Source: Burkholderia territorii
GTDB taxonomy: Bacteria > Pseudomonadota > Gammaproteobacteria > Burkholderiales > Burkholderiaceae
Direction of reading: 5' to 3'
DNA length: 64,000 bases
NCBI RefSeq assembly: GCF_902833055.1
Contig: NZ_CADFEJ010000001.1
Location: 558,001 to 622,000, forward strand
Position numbers and translations under genes: made by a program. The notes beneath the pieces are model-generated. The model did not search any database. It saw only the letters and a program-made list of their open reading frames with translations, and had not been told where the DNA came from. Positions 35,782 to 44,320 of the stretch are shown in pieces. How positions within the stretch are numbered: position 1 is the stretch's first letter; every line of letters starts with the position of its first letter.

Positions 35782-35807
35782 ATCGGACGCGCGATCCATC
35801 GTCCGAT
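35782..35807. promoter_or_regulatory. Inverted repeat in the LuxR/lipase divergent promoter region
   Basis: ATCGGACG-N10-CGTCCGAT, perfect 8-bp arms, about 137 bp upstream of the lipase start. Confidence 0.45.
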
Positions 35808-35943
35808 CGGATGATGTGGCGCCCTGCCCGCTGCGCTGGAATGCCCGTCAGGCCGTTCCGGCAAGCGTCCGGCGCGGCCTCAGGGAAAACCGCGACGCGG
35901 GTTTACCTGATTCAGACCGCATCCGATTCAGACAGGAGTTCCA

Positions 35944-36882
35944 ATGCCGCTCGACCCTCAGGCGCAAGCGCTGCTCGCCGCGCTCGCCCAAGCGCCCGCG
36001 ATCGATTTCGATCAACTGACCGTGCCTGCGTACCGCGCGAGCCTCGCCGCAGGCAGCGCGTTCGCGCCCGGCGACGCGGTCGCCGCCGAAGAGGACTGGC
36101 GGATCCCGGCACCGGGCCGTCAGTTGTCCGCACGACTGTATCGACCCGATGCCGGCGGGCCGTTGCCGCTGACCGTGTTTTTCCACGGCGGCGGCTTCGT
36201 CGCATGCGGTATCGATTCCCACGCGAACGTGTGCCGCAGCCTTGCCGCGCGGGCACGTACGCTCGTGCTGTCGGTCGACTACCGGCTCGCGCCGGAAGCG
36301 CGCTTCCCGGCGGCTGCTCAGGACGCATGCGATGCCGTGCGCTGGGCCGCCGCCAGTGCGCGCGATCTCGGCGCACGGGCCGGCGCGCTCGCCGTGGCCG
36401 GCGACAGCGCGGGCGGCAATCTGGCTGCGGTCGCCGCATTGCAGTTACGCGGGTCGGGCATCGCGATCGCGCACCAGTTGCTGCTGTATCCGGTCGTCGA
36501 TTGCGCGACCGAGCATCCGTCGTACGAATCGCTCGGCGACGGCTATTTCCTGACGGCCGACGCGATGCGCTGGTTCAAGCGCCAGTATTTCGACGACGGC
36601 GCCGAGCGCGCATCGCCGCTCGCGAGCCCGCTCGCGGTGGCGGACTTGTCGGGCGCGGCGCCGGCCACGATCGTGAGCGCGGAGTTCGATCCGTTGCGCG
36701 ATGAAGCCGAAGCGTATGCACTGCGGCTCGCGCAGGCCGGCACGCCGGTCTCGCTCGTGCGCTGGCCGGGGCAACTGCACGGCTTCGCGAGCATGCTCGG
36801 CGCGGTCGATGCGGCCGATCGCGTGCTGAGCTTCGGCGCCGACGCGCTGCGTCGCGCATTCGATGCGACGGAGGCGCAATGA
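35944..36882 (+). CDS. Alpha/beta-hydrolase, hormone-sensitive-lipase family
   Basis: 312 residues. The family signature HGGGFVACGIDSH (oxyanion hole) and nucleophile motif GDSAGGNLAAVAAL are clear. The catalytic acid is in EFDPLRDEAEAYA and the His in GQLHGFASML. It hydrolyses short- to medium-chain esters; the physiological substrate is unknown. AGGAG lies five bases before the ATG. Its stop overlaps the next start by ATGA, coupling it to the RibB-like gene. No signal peptide, so cytoplasmic. It is divergent from the LuxR regulator, which is a candidate controller. Confidence 0.9.
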   Translation: MPLDPQAQALLAALAQAPAIDFDQLTVPAYRASLAAGSAFAPGDAVAAEEDWRIPAPGRQLSARLYRPDAGGPLPLTVFFHGGGFVACGIDSHANVCRSLAARARTLVLSVDYRLAPEARFPAAAQDACDAVRWAAASARDLGARAGALAVAGDSAGGNLAAVAALQLRGSGIAIAHQLLLYPVVDCATEHPSYESLGDGYFLTADAMRWFKRQYFDDGAERASPLASPLAVADLSGAAPATIVSAEFDPLRDEAEAYALRLAQAGTPVSLVRWPGQLHGFASMLGAVDAADRVLSFGADALRRAFDATEAQ

Positions 36883-38003
36883 CGCTCGCCACGACGCTCG
36901 AAATCGTCGACGAGTTGCGCGCGGGACGAATGATCCTGCTCGTCGACGAAGAGGATCGCGAGAACGAAGGCGACCTCGTGATCGCCGCCGATCACGTGAC
37001 GCCCGACGCGATCAACTTCATGGCGCGTTTCGGGCGCGGGCTGATCTGCCTGACGCTGACCGCCGAGCGCTGCGAGCAGCTGCGTCTGCCGCCGATGGCC
37101 GATCGCAACGGCACGCCGTTCGGCACCGCGTTCACCGTCAGCATCGAGGCTGCCGAAGGCGTGACGACCGGCATTTCCGCAGCCGATCGGGCGCGGACGA
37201 TCCGCGCGGCGGTCCGTGCGGGCGCGCGCCCCGACGATCTCGTGCAGCCGGGCCACGTGTTTCCGATCGCGGCACGCCCGGGCGGTGTGCTGGTGCGCGC
37301 GGGGCACACCGAGGCCGGCTGCGATCTCGCGGCGCTTGCCGGGCTCACGCCCGCGTCCGTGATCTGCGAGGTGATGAACGACGACGGCACGATGGCGCGG
37401 CTGCCCGAGTTGAAGGCGTTCGCCGCGCATCATGGGTTGAAGATCGGCACGATCGCCGATCTGATCCATTACCGCCGCGAACACGAATCGCTCGTCGAAC
37501 GCGTTGGCGAGCGGCCGCTGCATACGCCGTGGGGCAGGTTCCGCGCGATCGAGTATCGCGACACCGTGCAGGGCGCGCCGCATCTGGCGCTCGTGCGCGG
37601 CGAGCCCGATCCGTCAACGCCCGTGCTGACGCGCGTGCATGAATGCCATTCGCTGCTCGACCTGCTCGACGCGGAACCCTCCGCGCATTCGTGGCCGCTG
37701 CACGCGGCGCTGCAGCGGATCGATGCGGCCGGCTGCGGCGTCGCGGTGCTGCTCGACTGCGACATGCGCGGCGACGCGATGCGAACGCCCGCCGGCCACG
37801 CACGCCGCGACGGCCGTGTGACGGGGATCGGATCGCAGATCCTGCGGGACCTCGGCGTGCGGCGGCTGAACGTGCTGTCGAGCCCGTTCCGGCTGCCGGC
37901 GTTGTCGGGGCACGATCTGGAAATCATGGCGTTCATCCCGCTCGGCGACGACGATCCGGAAAGCGCGCGCGCCGCCGACGCGAGCGAGCTGCGGGCGGCG
38001 TGA
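36879..38003 (+). CDS. ribB: 3,4-dihydroxy-2-butanone-4-phosphate synthase fused to a degenerate GTP cyclohydrolase II domain
   Basis: 374 residues. Residues ~1-205 are a full RibB domain: LLVDEEDRENEGDLVIAAD, GLICLTLTAERC, GVTTGISAADRA, RAGHTEAGCDLAALAG and ICEVMNDDGTMARLPEL. It converts ribulose 5-phosphate to the four-carbon riboflavin precursor. Residues ~206-374 align with RibA but lack the zinc-cysteine cluster: only RVHECHSLLD remains where active enzymes carry HSECLTGD and a CxC. The second half is therefore presumably inactive or regulatory, as in several RibBA homologues. It overlaps the lipase gene. Being in a lipase operon rather than a rib cluster suggests an accessory copy raising flavin supply. 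Confidence 0.9.
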   Translation: MTLATTLEIVDELRAGRMILLVDEEDRENEGDLVIAADHVTPDAINFMARFGRGLICLTLTAERCEQLRLPPMADRNGTPFGTAFTVSIEAAEGVTTGISAADRARTIRAAVRAGARPDDLVQPGHVFPIAARPGGVLVRAGHTEAGCDLAALAGLTPASVICEVMNDDGTMARLPELKAFAAHHGLKIGTIADLIHYRREHESLVERVGERPLHTPWGRFRAIEYRDTVQGAPHLALVRGEPDPSTPVLTRVHECHSLLDLLDAEPSAHSWPLHAALQRIDAAGCGVAVLLDCDMRGDAMRTPAGHARRDGRVTGIGSQILRDLGVRRLNVLSSPFRLPALSGHDLEIMAFIPLGDDDPESARAADASELRAA

Positions 38004-38068
38004 AGCCGGGCTGGCGAGCACGGGCCGCCCGTCCGTTCGCCGATCCACGGGCTTTCGCTCGACAGGTT

Positions 38069-38151
38069 ATCGCTTGTTTTTTGTAATTACAGTCTAGCGT
38101 TTGTATTTTGACGATACATACCATAGACTGTATTTTTCGATTACAAGCGAT
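38069..38151. promoter_or_regulatory. Nested palindromic operator region of hipBA
   Basis: Three inverted repeats share one centre at 38110: ATCGCTTGT (38069-38077) with ACAAGCGAT (38143-38151), ACAGTCTA (38089-38096) with TAGACTGT (38124-38131), and TGTAT (38102-38106) with ATACA (38114-38118). It sits directly upstream of hipB in AT-rich DNA, as expected for multi-site HipB autorepression. Confidence 0.65.
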
Positions 38152-38175
38152 CGCCTGTCGTTTCGCGGAGAGCCC

Positions 38176-38598
38176 ATGGCATTCCCTGTCCAGACCCTGA
38201 GCCAGTTGCGCCCAATCCTCGTCGGCTTCCGGAAGTCGGCGGGGCTCACGCAGGCGCAACTCGCCGCCCGCCTCGGCGTGACGCAACAGTCGTACGCGCA
38301 GCTCGAAGCCAATCCGTCCGCGGTCAGCATCGAACGGCTTTTCAAGGTGCTGAACGTGCTCGGCGTTCGCCTGACGCTCGTGCCTGGCACCGCGGACGAC
38401 ACAGCGGTGCCCGGCGCCACCGCGCCAGCGCGCAGCAGCACATCGGCCGCGCGTGGTCGGTCCTCAGCTACTTCCGGTTCGCCGGACGTGCCGGCCCGCC
38501 CGCCGGCCGCCGCGAAGGCGCCATCCGCCGCCGCGCGGAAACGGCGTGCTGCTGCGGCGCCGGCCAAGTCCCGAAACCGCACGCGGGAGGACTGGTGA
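38176..38598 (+). CDS. hipB: HipB-type antitoxin / XRE-family repressor
   Basis: 140 residues. The XRE/Cro helix-turn-helix covers residues ~10-65 (LVGFRKSAGLTQAQLAARLG, VTQQSYAQLEANP, IERLFKVLNVLGVRLTLV). A basic Ala/Ser/Arg-rich tail follows (residues 80-140), longer than in E. coli HipB and probably disordered. GGAG precedes the ATG by six bases. The stop overlaps the hipA start (GTGA). It neutralises HipA and represses the operon through the nested palindromes upstream (family knowledge). Confidence 0.88.
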   Translation: MAFPVQTLSQLRPILVGFRKSAGLTQAQLAARLGVTQQSYAQLEANPSAVSIERLFKVLNVLGVRLTLVPGTADDTAVPGATAPARSSTSAARGRSSATSGSPDVPARPPAAAKAPSAAARKRRAAAAPAKSRNRTREDW

Positions 38599-39935
38599 CG
38601 ATGGGCCGCCGTCCCCGCCACGACCGCCTCGACCTGTGGATGAACGGCATCCCGGTCGGATACTGGGAAGCCCGGCGCGGCGTCGAGCGCCTCGTCTATC
38701 TGCCGGCGTGGGTCGACGATCCGCAAGGGCGTCCGCTGTCGCTGTCGTTGCCGTTCACGCCGGGCAACCAGCCGCACCAGGGCGCGATCGTCGCGGATTA
38801 CTTCGACAACCTGCTGCCGGATAGCCAGCCGATCCGCCGCCGCATCGCGCAGCGCTACCGGCTCGGGTCGACGGCGCCGTTCGAACTGCTCGCGTCGATC
38901 GGCCGCGATTGCGTCGGCGCGCTGCAGCTGTTGCCGCCGGACGAAACCCCGGTCGACCTCGAATCGATCGACGGCACCGCGCTGGACGAAGCGGCCGTGG
39001 CCGACGTGCTGCGCCACGCGACCGCCGCGCCGCTGCCCGGCCACGCGGAGCCGGACGGCGAGCTGCGCCTGTCGATCGCCGGCGCGCAGGAAAAGACCGC
39101 GCTGTTACGCAACGGCAAGCGCTGGCTGCTGCCGGCTGGCAGCACGCCGACCACGCACATCTTCAAGCTGCCGCTGGGACGTGTCGGAAACATGCAGGCC
39201 GACATGCGCACGTCGGTCGAGAATGAATGGCTGTGCTCGAAGATCGTCGCCGCGTACGGGCTGCCCGTTGCCGCGTGCGACATCGGACGGTTCGACGACC
39301 AGAAGGCGCTGATCGTCGAGCGCTTCGACCGCCGCCCGTCCCGCGACGGCACGTGGATCCTGCGGCTGCCGCAGGAGGACATGTGCCAGGCGACCGGCAC
39401 CCCGGCGGGCGCCAAATACGAATCCGACGGCGGCCCGGGGATCGCGACGATCATGGGCATCCTCGCGAATTCCGCCGATGCCGCACTGGATCGGCGGAAT
39501 TTCTTCGTCACGCAACTCGTGTTCTGGGTACTCGCGGCCATCGACGGCCACGCGAAGAATTTCAGCATCGCGCACCTGCCGGGCAACACGTATCGCAGCA
39601 CGCCGTTGTACGACGTGCTGTCCGCGCATCCGATCATCGGCACGCGGCGCAACCAGCTGTCGCCGCGACGCGCACGGCTCGCGATGGCCGTGTGCGGCAA
39701 GAATCGCCATTACGTGATCGGCGACATCCAGCCGCGTCACTGGATCGCGCAAGGCACGCGCGTCGGTCTGACCGAACACGACGTGCGCGCGGCCATGGCC
39801 GATGTGGCCGCCCGCACGGAACCGGTGATCGCCGCCGTCGCGTCGCTGATTCCGGCGGATTTCCCGGCGGACGTGGCCGATGCGATCTTCGACGGCATGC
39901 GTCGGCAGGCGCGCAAGCTGGCTGCCGCCGAGTAG
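38595..39935 (+). CDS. hipA: HipA-type serine/threonine kinase toxin
   Basis: 446 residues. The kinase toxin of the HipBA system; in E. coli it phosphorylates glutamyl-tRNA synthetase and promotes persistence. The N-terminal subdomain has LPFTPGNQPHQGAIVADYFD and LLPDSQPIRRRIA. The regulatory autophosphorylation serine is Ser160 in RLSIAGAQEKTAL, the ATP lysine Lys191 in THIFKLP, and the catalytic loop DGHAKNFS. All key residues are present, so it looks active. The GTG start overlaps the hipB stop, and GGGAGG lies just upstream; an ATG two codons later is also possible. Confidence 0.93.
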   Translation: MTMGRRPRHDRLDLWMNGIPVGYWEARRGVERLVYLPAWVDDPQGRPLSLSLPFTPGNQPHQGAIVADYFDNLLPDSQPIRRRIAQRYRLGSTAPFELLASIGRDCVGALQLLPPDETPVDLESIDGTALDEAAVADVLRHATAAPLPGHAEPDGELRLSIAGAQEKTALLRNGKRWLLPAGSTPTTHIFKLPLGRVGNMQADMRTSVENEWLCSKIVAAYGLPVAACDIGRFDDQKALIVERFDRRPSRDGTWILRLPQEDMCQATGTPAGAKYESDGGPGIATIMGILANSADAALDRRNFFVTQLVFWVLAAIDGHAKNFSIAHLPGNTYRSTPLYDVLSAHPIIGTRRNQLSPRRARLAMAVCGKNRHYVIGDIQPRHWIAQGTRVGLTEHDVRAAMADVAARTEPVIAAVASLIPADFPADVADAIFDGMRRQARKLAAAE

Positions 39936-40038
39936 GCGGTGCGGCCGCGGCGCCGGCGGCAAGTCGTCCATGTGGACGATGCGGCCCCGCACCGGCTCAG
40001 CACAATGGTCGGCGTGCCCATTCCGACGCCCGCCCGAC

Positions 40039-41274
40039 ATGGAACCCGCCACGTTCGAAACCGCATTCAGCCCGCTGCAGATCGGTCCGCTGACGCTGCG
40101 CAATCGCCTGATCAAATCCGCGACCAACGAAGGGATGACGCCGAACGGCGTGCCGTCGCGCGCGCTCGTCGGGTTTCATGAGCGCATCGCCGCAGGCGGC
40201 GCCGCGCTGACCACCGTCGCGTACTGCGCGGTCAGCGATGACGGCCGCACGTTCGTCGACCAGGCGCGCCTCGATGCGCCGACGGTCCGGCAATTCCGCG
40301 CGCTGACCGACGCGGTCCATCGTCACGGCGCGGCGGCGTCAGCGCAGATCACGCATGGCGGCTGCTTCACGTTCCTGCCGTCGCTGTCGACGAAACGGCC
40401 GTTGAGCGCGTCGGGCGGCTTCAACAAGGTCGGCGTGATGAGCGGCCGCTTCCTGAAGCAGGCGATGACGCGCGACGAGATGACCGCGATCGCCGACGAA
40501 TTCGCACGGGCGGCGCGACATGCGCGCGACGCGGGCTTCGACGCGGTCGAGATCCACATGGGGCACGGTTATTTGCTGAGCCAGTTCCTGTCGCCGCTGT
40601 ACAACCGTCGTCGCGACGCGTACGGCGGCGACGCGGCGCGCCGCGCGGCATTTCCCGCCGAGGTGCTGGGGCGCGTGCTCGACGCGGTCGGCCGCGATCT
40701 CGCCGTGGTCTGCAAGATCGGCGTGACCGAAGGCGTGCGCGGCGGCGGAACCTCCGACGATGCATGCGAGATCGCGCGGCGGCTCGAGGCCGAGGGTGCG
40801 CACCTGCTGGTGCTGAGCGGCGGGATGAACGTCGAGTCGGTGTGGCAGCTGTTTGGCAGCCCGCTGCCCGGCGATGCGCGCGCGAACGCCGACAACGCAA
40901 TCGTGCGCGTCGCGATGGCGCTGCAAAAGCTCGCCGAGCCGAAGATGGGCGCGTTTCGGGAAATGTATTTCCTCGAGCATTCGAAGCAGGTGCGCGCGGC
41001 CGTCCGGATGCCGCTCGCGTACCTCGGCGGCGTGCGCTCCCGCGAAAACGTCGCGCAGGCGTTGCGCGAAGGATTCGACGCGGTGGCACTCGCCCGCGCG
41101 CTCGTGTTCGAGCCGGACTTCGTCAACGGGCTGCGCGACGGCCGGCTTGCGCAGTCGGGCTGCACGTCATGCAATCGCTGCGTCGTGTCGATGTACACGC
41201 CAGGCGGCACCGCATGCGCGCTCAAGACGCCGAACGACCCCGCGCCGAACCGCGTGCCCGCCGTGGGCGCGTGA
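40039..41274 (+). CDS. NADH:flavin oxidoreductase, old-yellow-enzyme family
   Basis: 411 residues. The FMN-binding TIM barrel shows LRNRLIKSATNEGM, the substrate His in SAQITHGGCF, AVEIHMGHGYLLSQFLSP and the phosphate-binding LGGVRSRENV plus ALARALVFEP. A C-terminal cysteine group (CTSCNRC and CAL) resembles the 4Fe-4S ligands of the 2,4-dienoyl-CoA-reductase branch, although the barrel stands alone without a second flavin domain. It probably reduces activated double bonds of small electrophiles. It begins about 100 bp after hipA and converges with hppD. No promoter was identified. Confidence 0.88.
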   Translation: MEPATFETAFSPLQIGPLTLRNRLIKSATNEGMTPNGVPSRALVGFHERIAAGGAALTTVAYCAVSDDGRTFVDQARLDAPTVRQFRALTDAVHRHGAAASAQITHGGCFTFLPSLSTKRPLSASGGFNKVGVMSGRFLKQAMTRDEMTAIADEFARAARHARDAGFDAVEIHMGHGYLLSQFLSPLYNRRRDAYGGDAARRAAFPAEVLGRVLDAVGRDLAVVCKIGVTEGVRGGGTSDDACEIARRLEAEGAHLLVLSGGMNVESVWQLFGSPLPGDARANADNAIVRVAMALQKLAEPKMGAFREMYFLEHSKQVRAAVRMPLAYLGGVRSRENVAQALREGFDAVALARALVFEPDFVNGLRDGRLAQSGCTSCNRCVVSMYTPGGTACALKTPNDPAPNRVPAVGA

Positions 41275-41320
41275 GGTTACGCACAGGCTGACCCCGCTGT
41301 CGCGCTCGTGCGCGTGCCGC

Positions 41321-42448
41321 TCAACCGGCGTCGCGCGCGCGGGCCAGCGCCGCGAGGTTCCCTTCCCCGAATCCGTGGTGCCCCTGCCGCTGCACGATCT
41401 CGAAGAAGATCTCGCCGGGCCGGCGCTTGACGAAGGTCTGGAAGAACAGGCGCGGCACGCCGCCGCTGTCGATTTCGCCGTCGACCAGCACCGCGCGGCG
41501 GCGCAGCGCATCGAGATCGACGCCGTGCCCCGGCAGCCGCGCATCGACTTCGTCGTAATAGCGCGCTGGCGGCTCGATGAATTCGACGCCGTTCGCGCGC
41601 AGCGCATCGACGCTCGCCAGGATGTCGTCGGTCGCCAGCGCAACGTGCTGGACGCCCTCTCCCGGGTGATCGGGCAGATACGCGTGCATCAGCTCGGTGC
41701 GCCGCGTGCCTTCCTCGTAGACCGGAATCCGCACCGCGCCGCACGGCGACACCATCACGCGAGATTCTTCCGATACATGCCAGTGCGCGTCGATTTCGTG
41801 GATTTCGCGGAAGTGCAGCAGGTCGTGGTAGAAGTCGAGCCATTCGCGCATGCGCCCCGCGCCGACCGTCTGCGTGAAGTGGTCGACCTGCTGCAGGCCC
41901 GTGCCGACGCACTCGACATCCGTATGCGCGGTCGCGATGTCGATCGGCCGGAAGTCGATGTCGAAAATCGAGATGTCGCCGACGCCGCCGCGCTGGCCGT
42001 CCCGCCCGCGCCAGCGGTCGACGAAATAGAGGTGCGAATCGCCGATGCCCTGAATCGCCGGAATCTTCAGCTCGCCGACCCCGACCCGCTCGCCTTCGAA
42101 TGCCCACGCGCCGAGCTCGATCGCGCGCTCGAACGCGCGGCGCGCACTGGCCACGCGCAGCCCGATCGCGCAGACGCCCATTCCGTATTCCTCCGCATAA
42201 CGCGCGGCGAACGAATCGGGCTCGGCATTGATCAGGAACTGCATGCGTCCTTGCCGGTACAGCGTGACGTTCTTGCTCACATGGCGCGCGATCGCCTTGA
42301 ACCCGAGTTGCTCGAAACGTTGCGCGAGCGCGTCCGGCACCGGTGCCGCGAACTCGACGAATTCGAGTCCGGCCATCCCGAGCGGATTGGCGGCCGGGTC
42401 GGCAACAGGCGGCGTATCGCTGGACAACGGGTGGGAATTGCCGGGCAT
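41321..42448 (-). CDS. hppD: 4-Hydroxyphenylpyruvate dioxygenase
   Basis: 375 residues. A non-haem Fe(II) enzyme turning 4-hydroxyphenylpyruvate into homogentisate in tyrosine catabolism. It has two vicinal-oxygen-chelate domains. The iron ligands are His190 (VDHFTQTV), His268 (VQHVALAT) and Glu350 (IFFEIVQRQGHHGFGEGN). The ATG at 42448 has GGAG six bases upstream and is better placed than one six codons earlier. It is divergent from the MHS transporter, with PcaR/PobR-like IclR sites between the two. No homogentisate dioxygenase gene is in view, so the pathway must be completed elsewhere. The related quinate-pathway HPPD-like dehydratases are longer, so HPPD is preferred. Confidence 0.9.
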   Translation of the reverse strand: MPGNSHPLSSDTPPVADPAANPLGMAGLEFVEFAAPVPDALAQRFEQLGFKAIARHVSKNVTLYRQGRMQFLINAEPDSFAARYAEEYGMGVCAIGLRVASARRAFERAIELGAWAFEGERVGVGELKIPAIQGIGDSHLYFVDRWRGRDGQRGGVGDISIFDIDFRPIDIATAHTDVECVGTGLQQVDHFTQTVGAGRMREWLDFYHDLLHFREIHEIDAHWHVSEESRVMVSPCGAVRIPVYEEGTRRTELMHAYLPDHPGEGVQHVALATDDILASVDALRANGVEFIEPPARYYDEVDARLPGHGVDLDALRRRAVLVDGEIDSGGVPRLFFQTFVKRRPGEIFFEIVQRQGHHGFGEGNLAALARARDAG

Positions 42449-42637
42449 TCCAGTCTCCGGGGGCATGCGTCGATGAGGATGACACCCGGCGCGTGCGGCA
42501 CGCCCGGCCTGCGTCGGCCGGACGTCCGCCCGATTCGGGCGAGGTTTCGATGGTCCCGATTTTAACCAGATCGTTCACGGCGGCACACCCCGGCCGAACG
42601 GGATATGGGTGTCGCGCCTAGTGCAAACCCGGAAAGC

Positions 42638-42673
42638 GTTCGATAATCGCACATAACTGAACGATAATCGCGC
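42638..42673. promoter_or_regulatory. Tandem IclR (PcaR/PobR-like) operators in the hppD/MHS divergent promoter
   Basis: GTTCGATAATCGCAC (42638-42652) and GAACGATAATCGCGC (42659-42673), 21 bp apart, i.e. two helical turns. The first copy equals the site I know for the beta-ketoadipate regulators PcaR/PcaU. A related copy precedes the iclR gene at 45813. The 42449-42803 gap holds no gene. Confidence 0.72.
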
Positions 42674-42803
42674 ACTTTGACCGATCGGCCAATTGCCGCC
42701 GTGCGCCGAGCGCCCTATTCTCCGTTCACCTCATCGATTTGAATGCAGCATCGGACGCGGCGCCGCCACGATTCCACGATGCGCCGAGCCAGGAGACATC
42801 GCC

Positions 42804-44111
42804 ATGACCCCCACCTTCGACACCCTCGACGCCGCCGCCGGCGCCCGCGCGCGCAGCCAGGCCCGCAAGGCCGCGATCGGCAGCTTCGTCGGCGCCGTCG
42901 TCGACTGGTACGACTTCCTGTTGTACGGAATCGTCGCCGCACTCGTCTTCAATTCCGAATTCTTCCCGAAGATCAGCCCGACGATGGGCACCCTCGCGGC
43001 GTTCGCGACCTTCGGCGTCGGCTTCCTGTTCCGTCCGCTCGGCGGCGTCGTGTTCGGCCATTACGGCGACCGGCTCGGCCGCAAGCGGATGCTCGTGCTG
43101 ACCGTCATGCTGATGGGGCTGTCGACGGTCGCGATCGGCCTGCTGCCGAGCTTTGCGACGATCGGCTGGTGGGCGCCCGTGCTGCTGGTGCTGATGCGTG
43201 CGATCCAGGGCTTCGCGGTCGGCGGCGAATGGGGCGGCGCGGCGTTGATGGCCGTCGAAAGCGCGCCCAAGCAGAAGAAGGCGTTCTACAGCAGCGGCGT
43301 GCAGGTCGGCTACGGCGTCGGCCTCGTGCTGGCGACGGGCATCGTGTCGATCCTGAGCCATACGCTCGGCGAGGCCGCGTTCAAAGCCTGGGGCTGGCGC
43401 CTGCCGTTCGTGTTCAGCATCGTGCTGGTGCTGATCGGGCTGTGGGTGCGCAAGAGCATGGACGAGTCGCGGGAGTTCGTCGAGAAGGTCGAGCACGGCA
43501 ACCGCAAGCTGCGACTGCCGGTGCTGGAAGCGCTGACGCGCCATCCGAAGGCGTTCCTGCTGATCGTCGCGCTGCGGCTCGCCGAACTGTTCACGATGTA
43601 TATCGTCACCGCGTTCGCGCTCAGCTATTCGACGTCGAACCTCGGCATGTCGCGCGACCTGTTCCTGAACATCGGCCTGCTCGTCGGCGCGGTCAGCTGC
43701 GTGACGATTCCCTGCTTCGCGTGGCTCGCCGACCGCTTCGGCCTGCGCCGCATCTACCTGATCGGCGCGCTGATCGGTCTCGCGTCGGCGGTGCCGTTCT
43801 TCGTCGCGCTCGAGTCGCGCTCGATCGCATGGATCGTGATCTTCTCGCTGCTGCTGGCGAATGCGGCGCACGACATGGTCGTGAGCGTCCAGCAGCCGCT
43901 GTTCACCGAGCTGTTCGGCGCCGAATACCGCTACAGCGGTGCGGGCGTCGGCTATCAGTTCGCGAGCGTGGTCGGCGGCGGGTTCACGCCGTTCATCGCG
44001 GTGGCGCTGGTCAGCATGGCCGGCGGCTCGTGGCACCTCGTCGCCGGCTATCTCGCGGTGGGCTGCCTGATCTCGCTGGTGGTCGCCGCGCGGATGCGCG
44101 CCGCGCAGTGA
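42804..44111 (+). CDS. MHS-family MFS transporter (metabolite:H+ symporter)
   Basis: 435 residues, 12 predicted membrane spans. The MHS marks are KAAIGSFVGAVVDWYDFLLYG in span 1, FGHYGDRLGRKRMLVLTVMLMG after span 2, RAIQGFAVGGEWGGAAL in span 4-5 and RKSMDESREF after span 6. Relatives import shikimate, alpha-ketoglutarate, proline/betaine or aromatic acids. AGGAG precedes the start at 42804. Promoter position beside two IclR operators and divergence from hppD suggest uptake of an aromatic or related acid under IclR control (inference). Confidence 0.92.
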   Translation: MTPTFDTLDAAAGARARSQARKAAIGSFVGAVVDWYDFLLYGIVAALVFNSEFFPKISPTMGTLAAFATFGVGFLFRPLGGVVFGHYGDRLGRKRMLVLTVMLMGLSTVAIGLLPSFATIGWWAPVLLVLMRAIQGFAVGGEWGGAALMAVESAPKQKKAFYSSGVQVGYGVGLVLATGIVSILSHTLGEAAFKAWGWRLPFVFSIVLVLIGLWVRKSMDESREFVEKVEHGNRKLRLPVLEALTRHPKAFLLIVALRLAELFTMYIVTAFALSYSTSNLGMSRDLFLNIGLLVGAVSCVTIPCFAWLADRFGLRRIYLIGALIGLASAVPFFVALESRSIAWIVIFSLLLANAAHDMVVSVQQPLFTELFGAEYRYSGAGVGYQFASVVGGGFTPFIAVALVSMAGGSWHLVAGYLAVGCLISLVVAARMRAAQ

Positions 44112-44123
44112 GGTCTTGACCGG

Positions 44124-44150
44124 ATGGCCGGCCCGACATGCGCCGGCCAT
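44124..44150 (+). terminator. Stem-loop after the MHS transporter gene
   Basis: Perfect 9-bp arms (ATGGCCGGC / GCCGGCCAT) with a 9-nt loop, 13 bp after the stop. The following U-run is short (TTT then C), so strength is uncertain. Confidence 0.5.
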
Positions 44151-44320
44151 TTCCGCACCGGCGGCCATCCGCGGCCGTGCAGGCGCACATCGCCCCGCCC
44201 AACGTCAAACACGGTCAATCCCGCGGGCAGAAGCCCTTTTTCCCTTCTGAACATTCCACGCCGCGCGCCGACCAATGGCATCATATGGGCCTACGTCAGT
44301 CACCGATACGCCCCCATATC

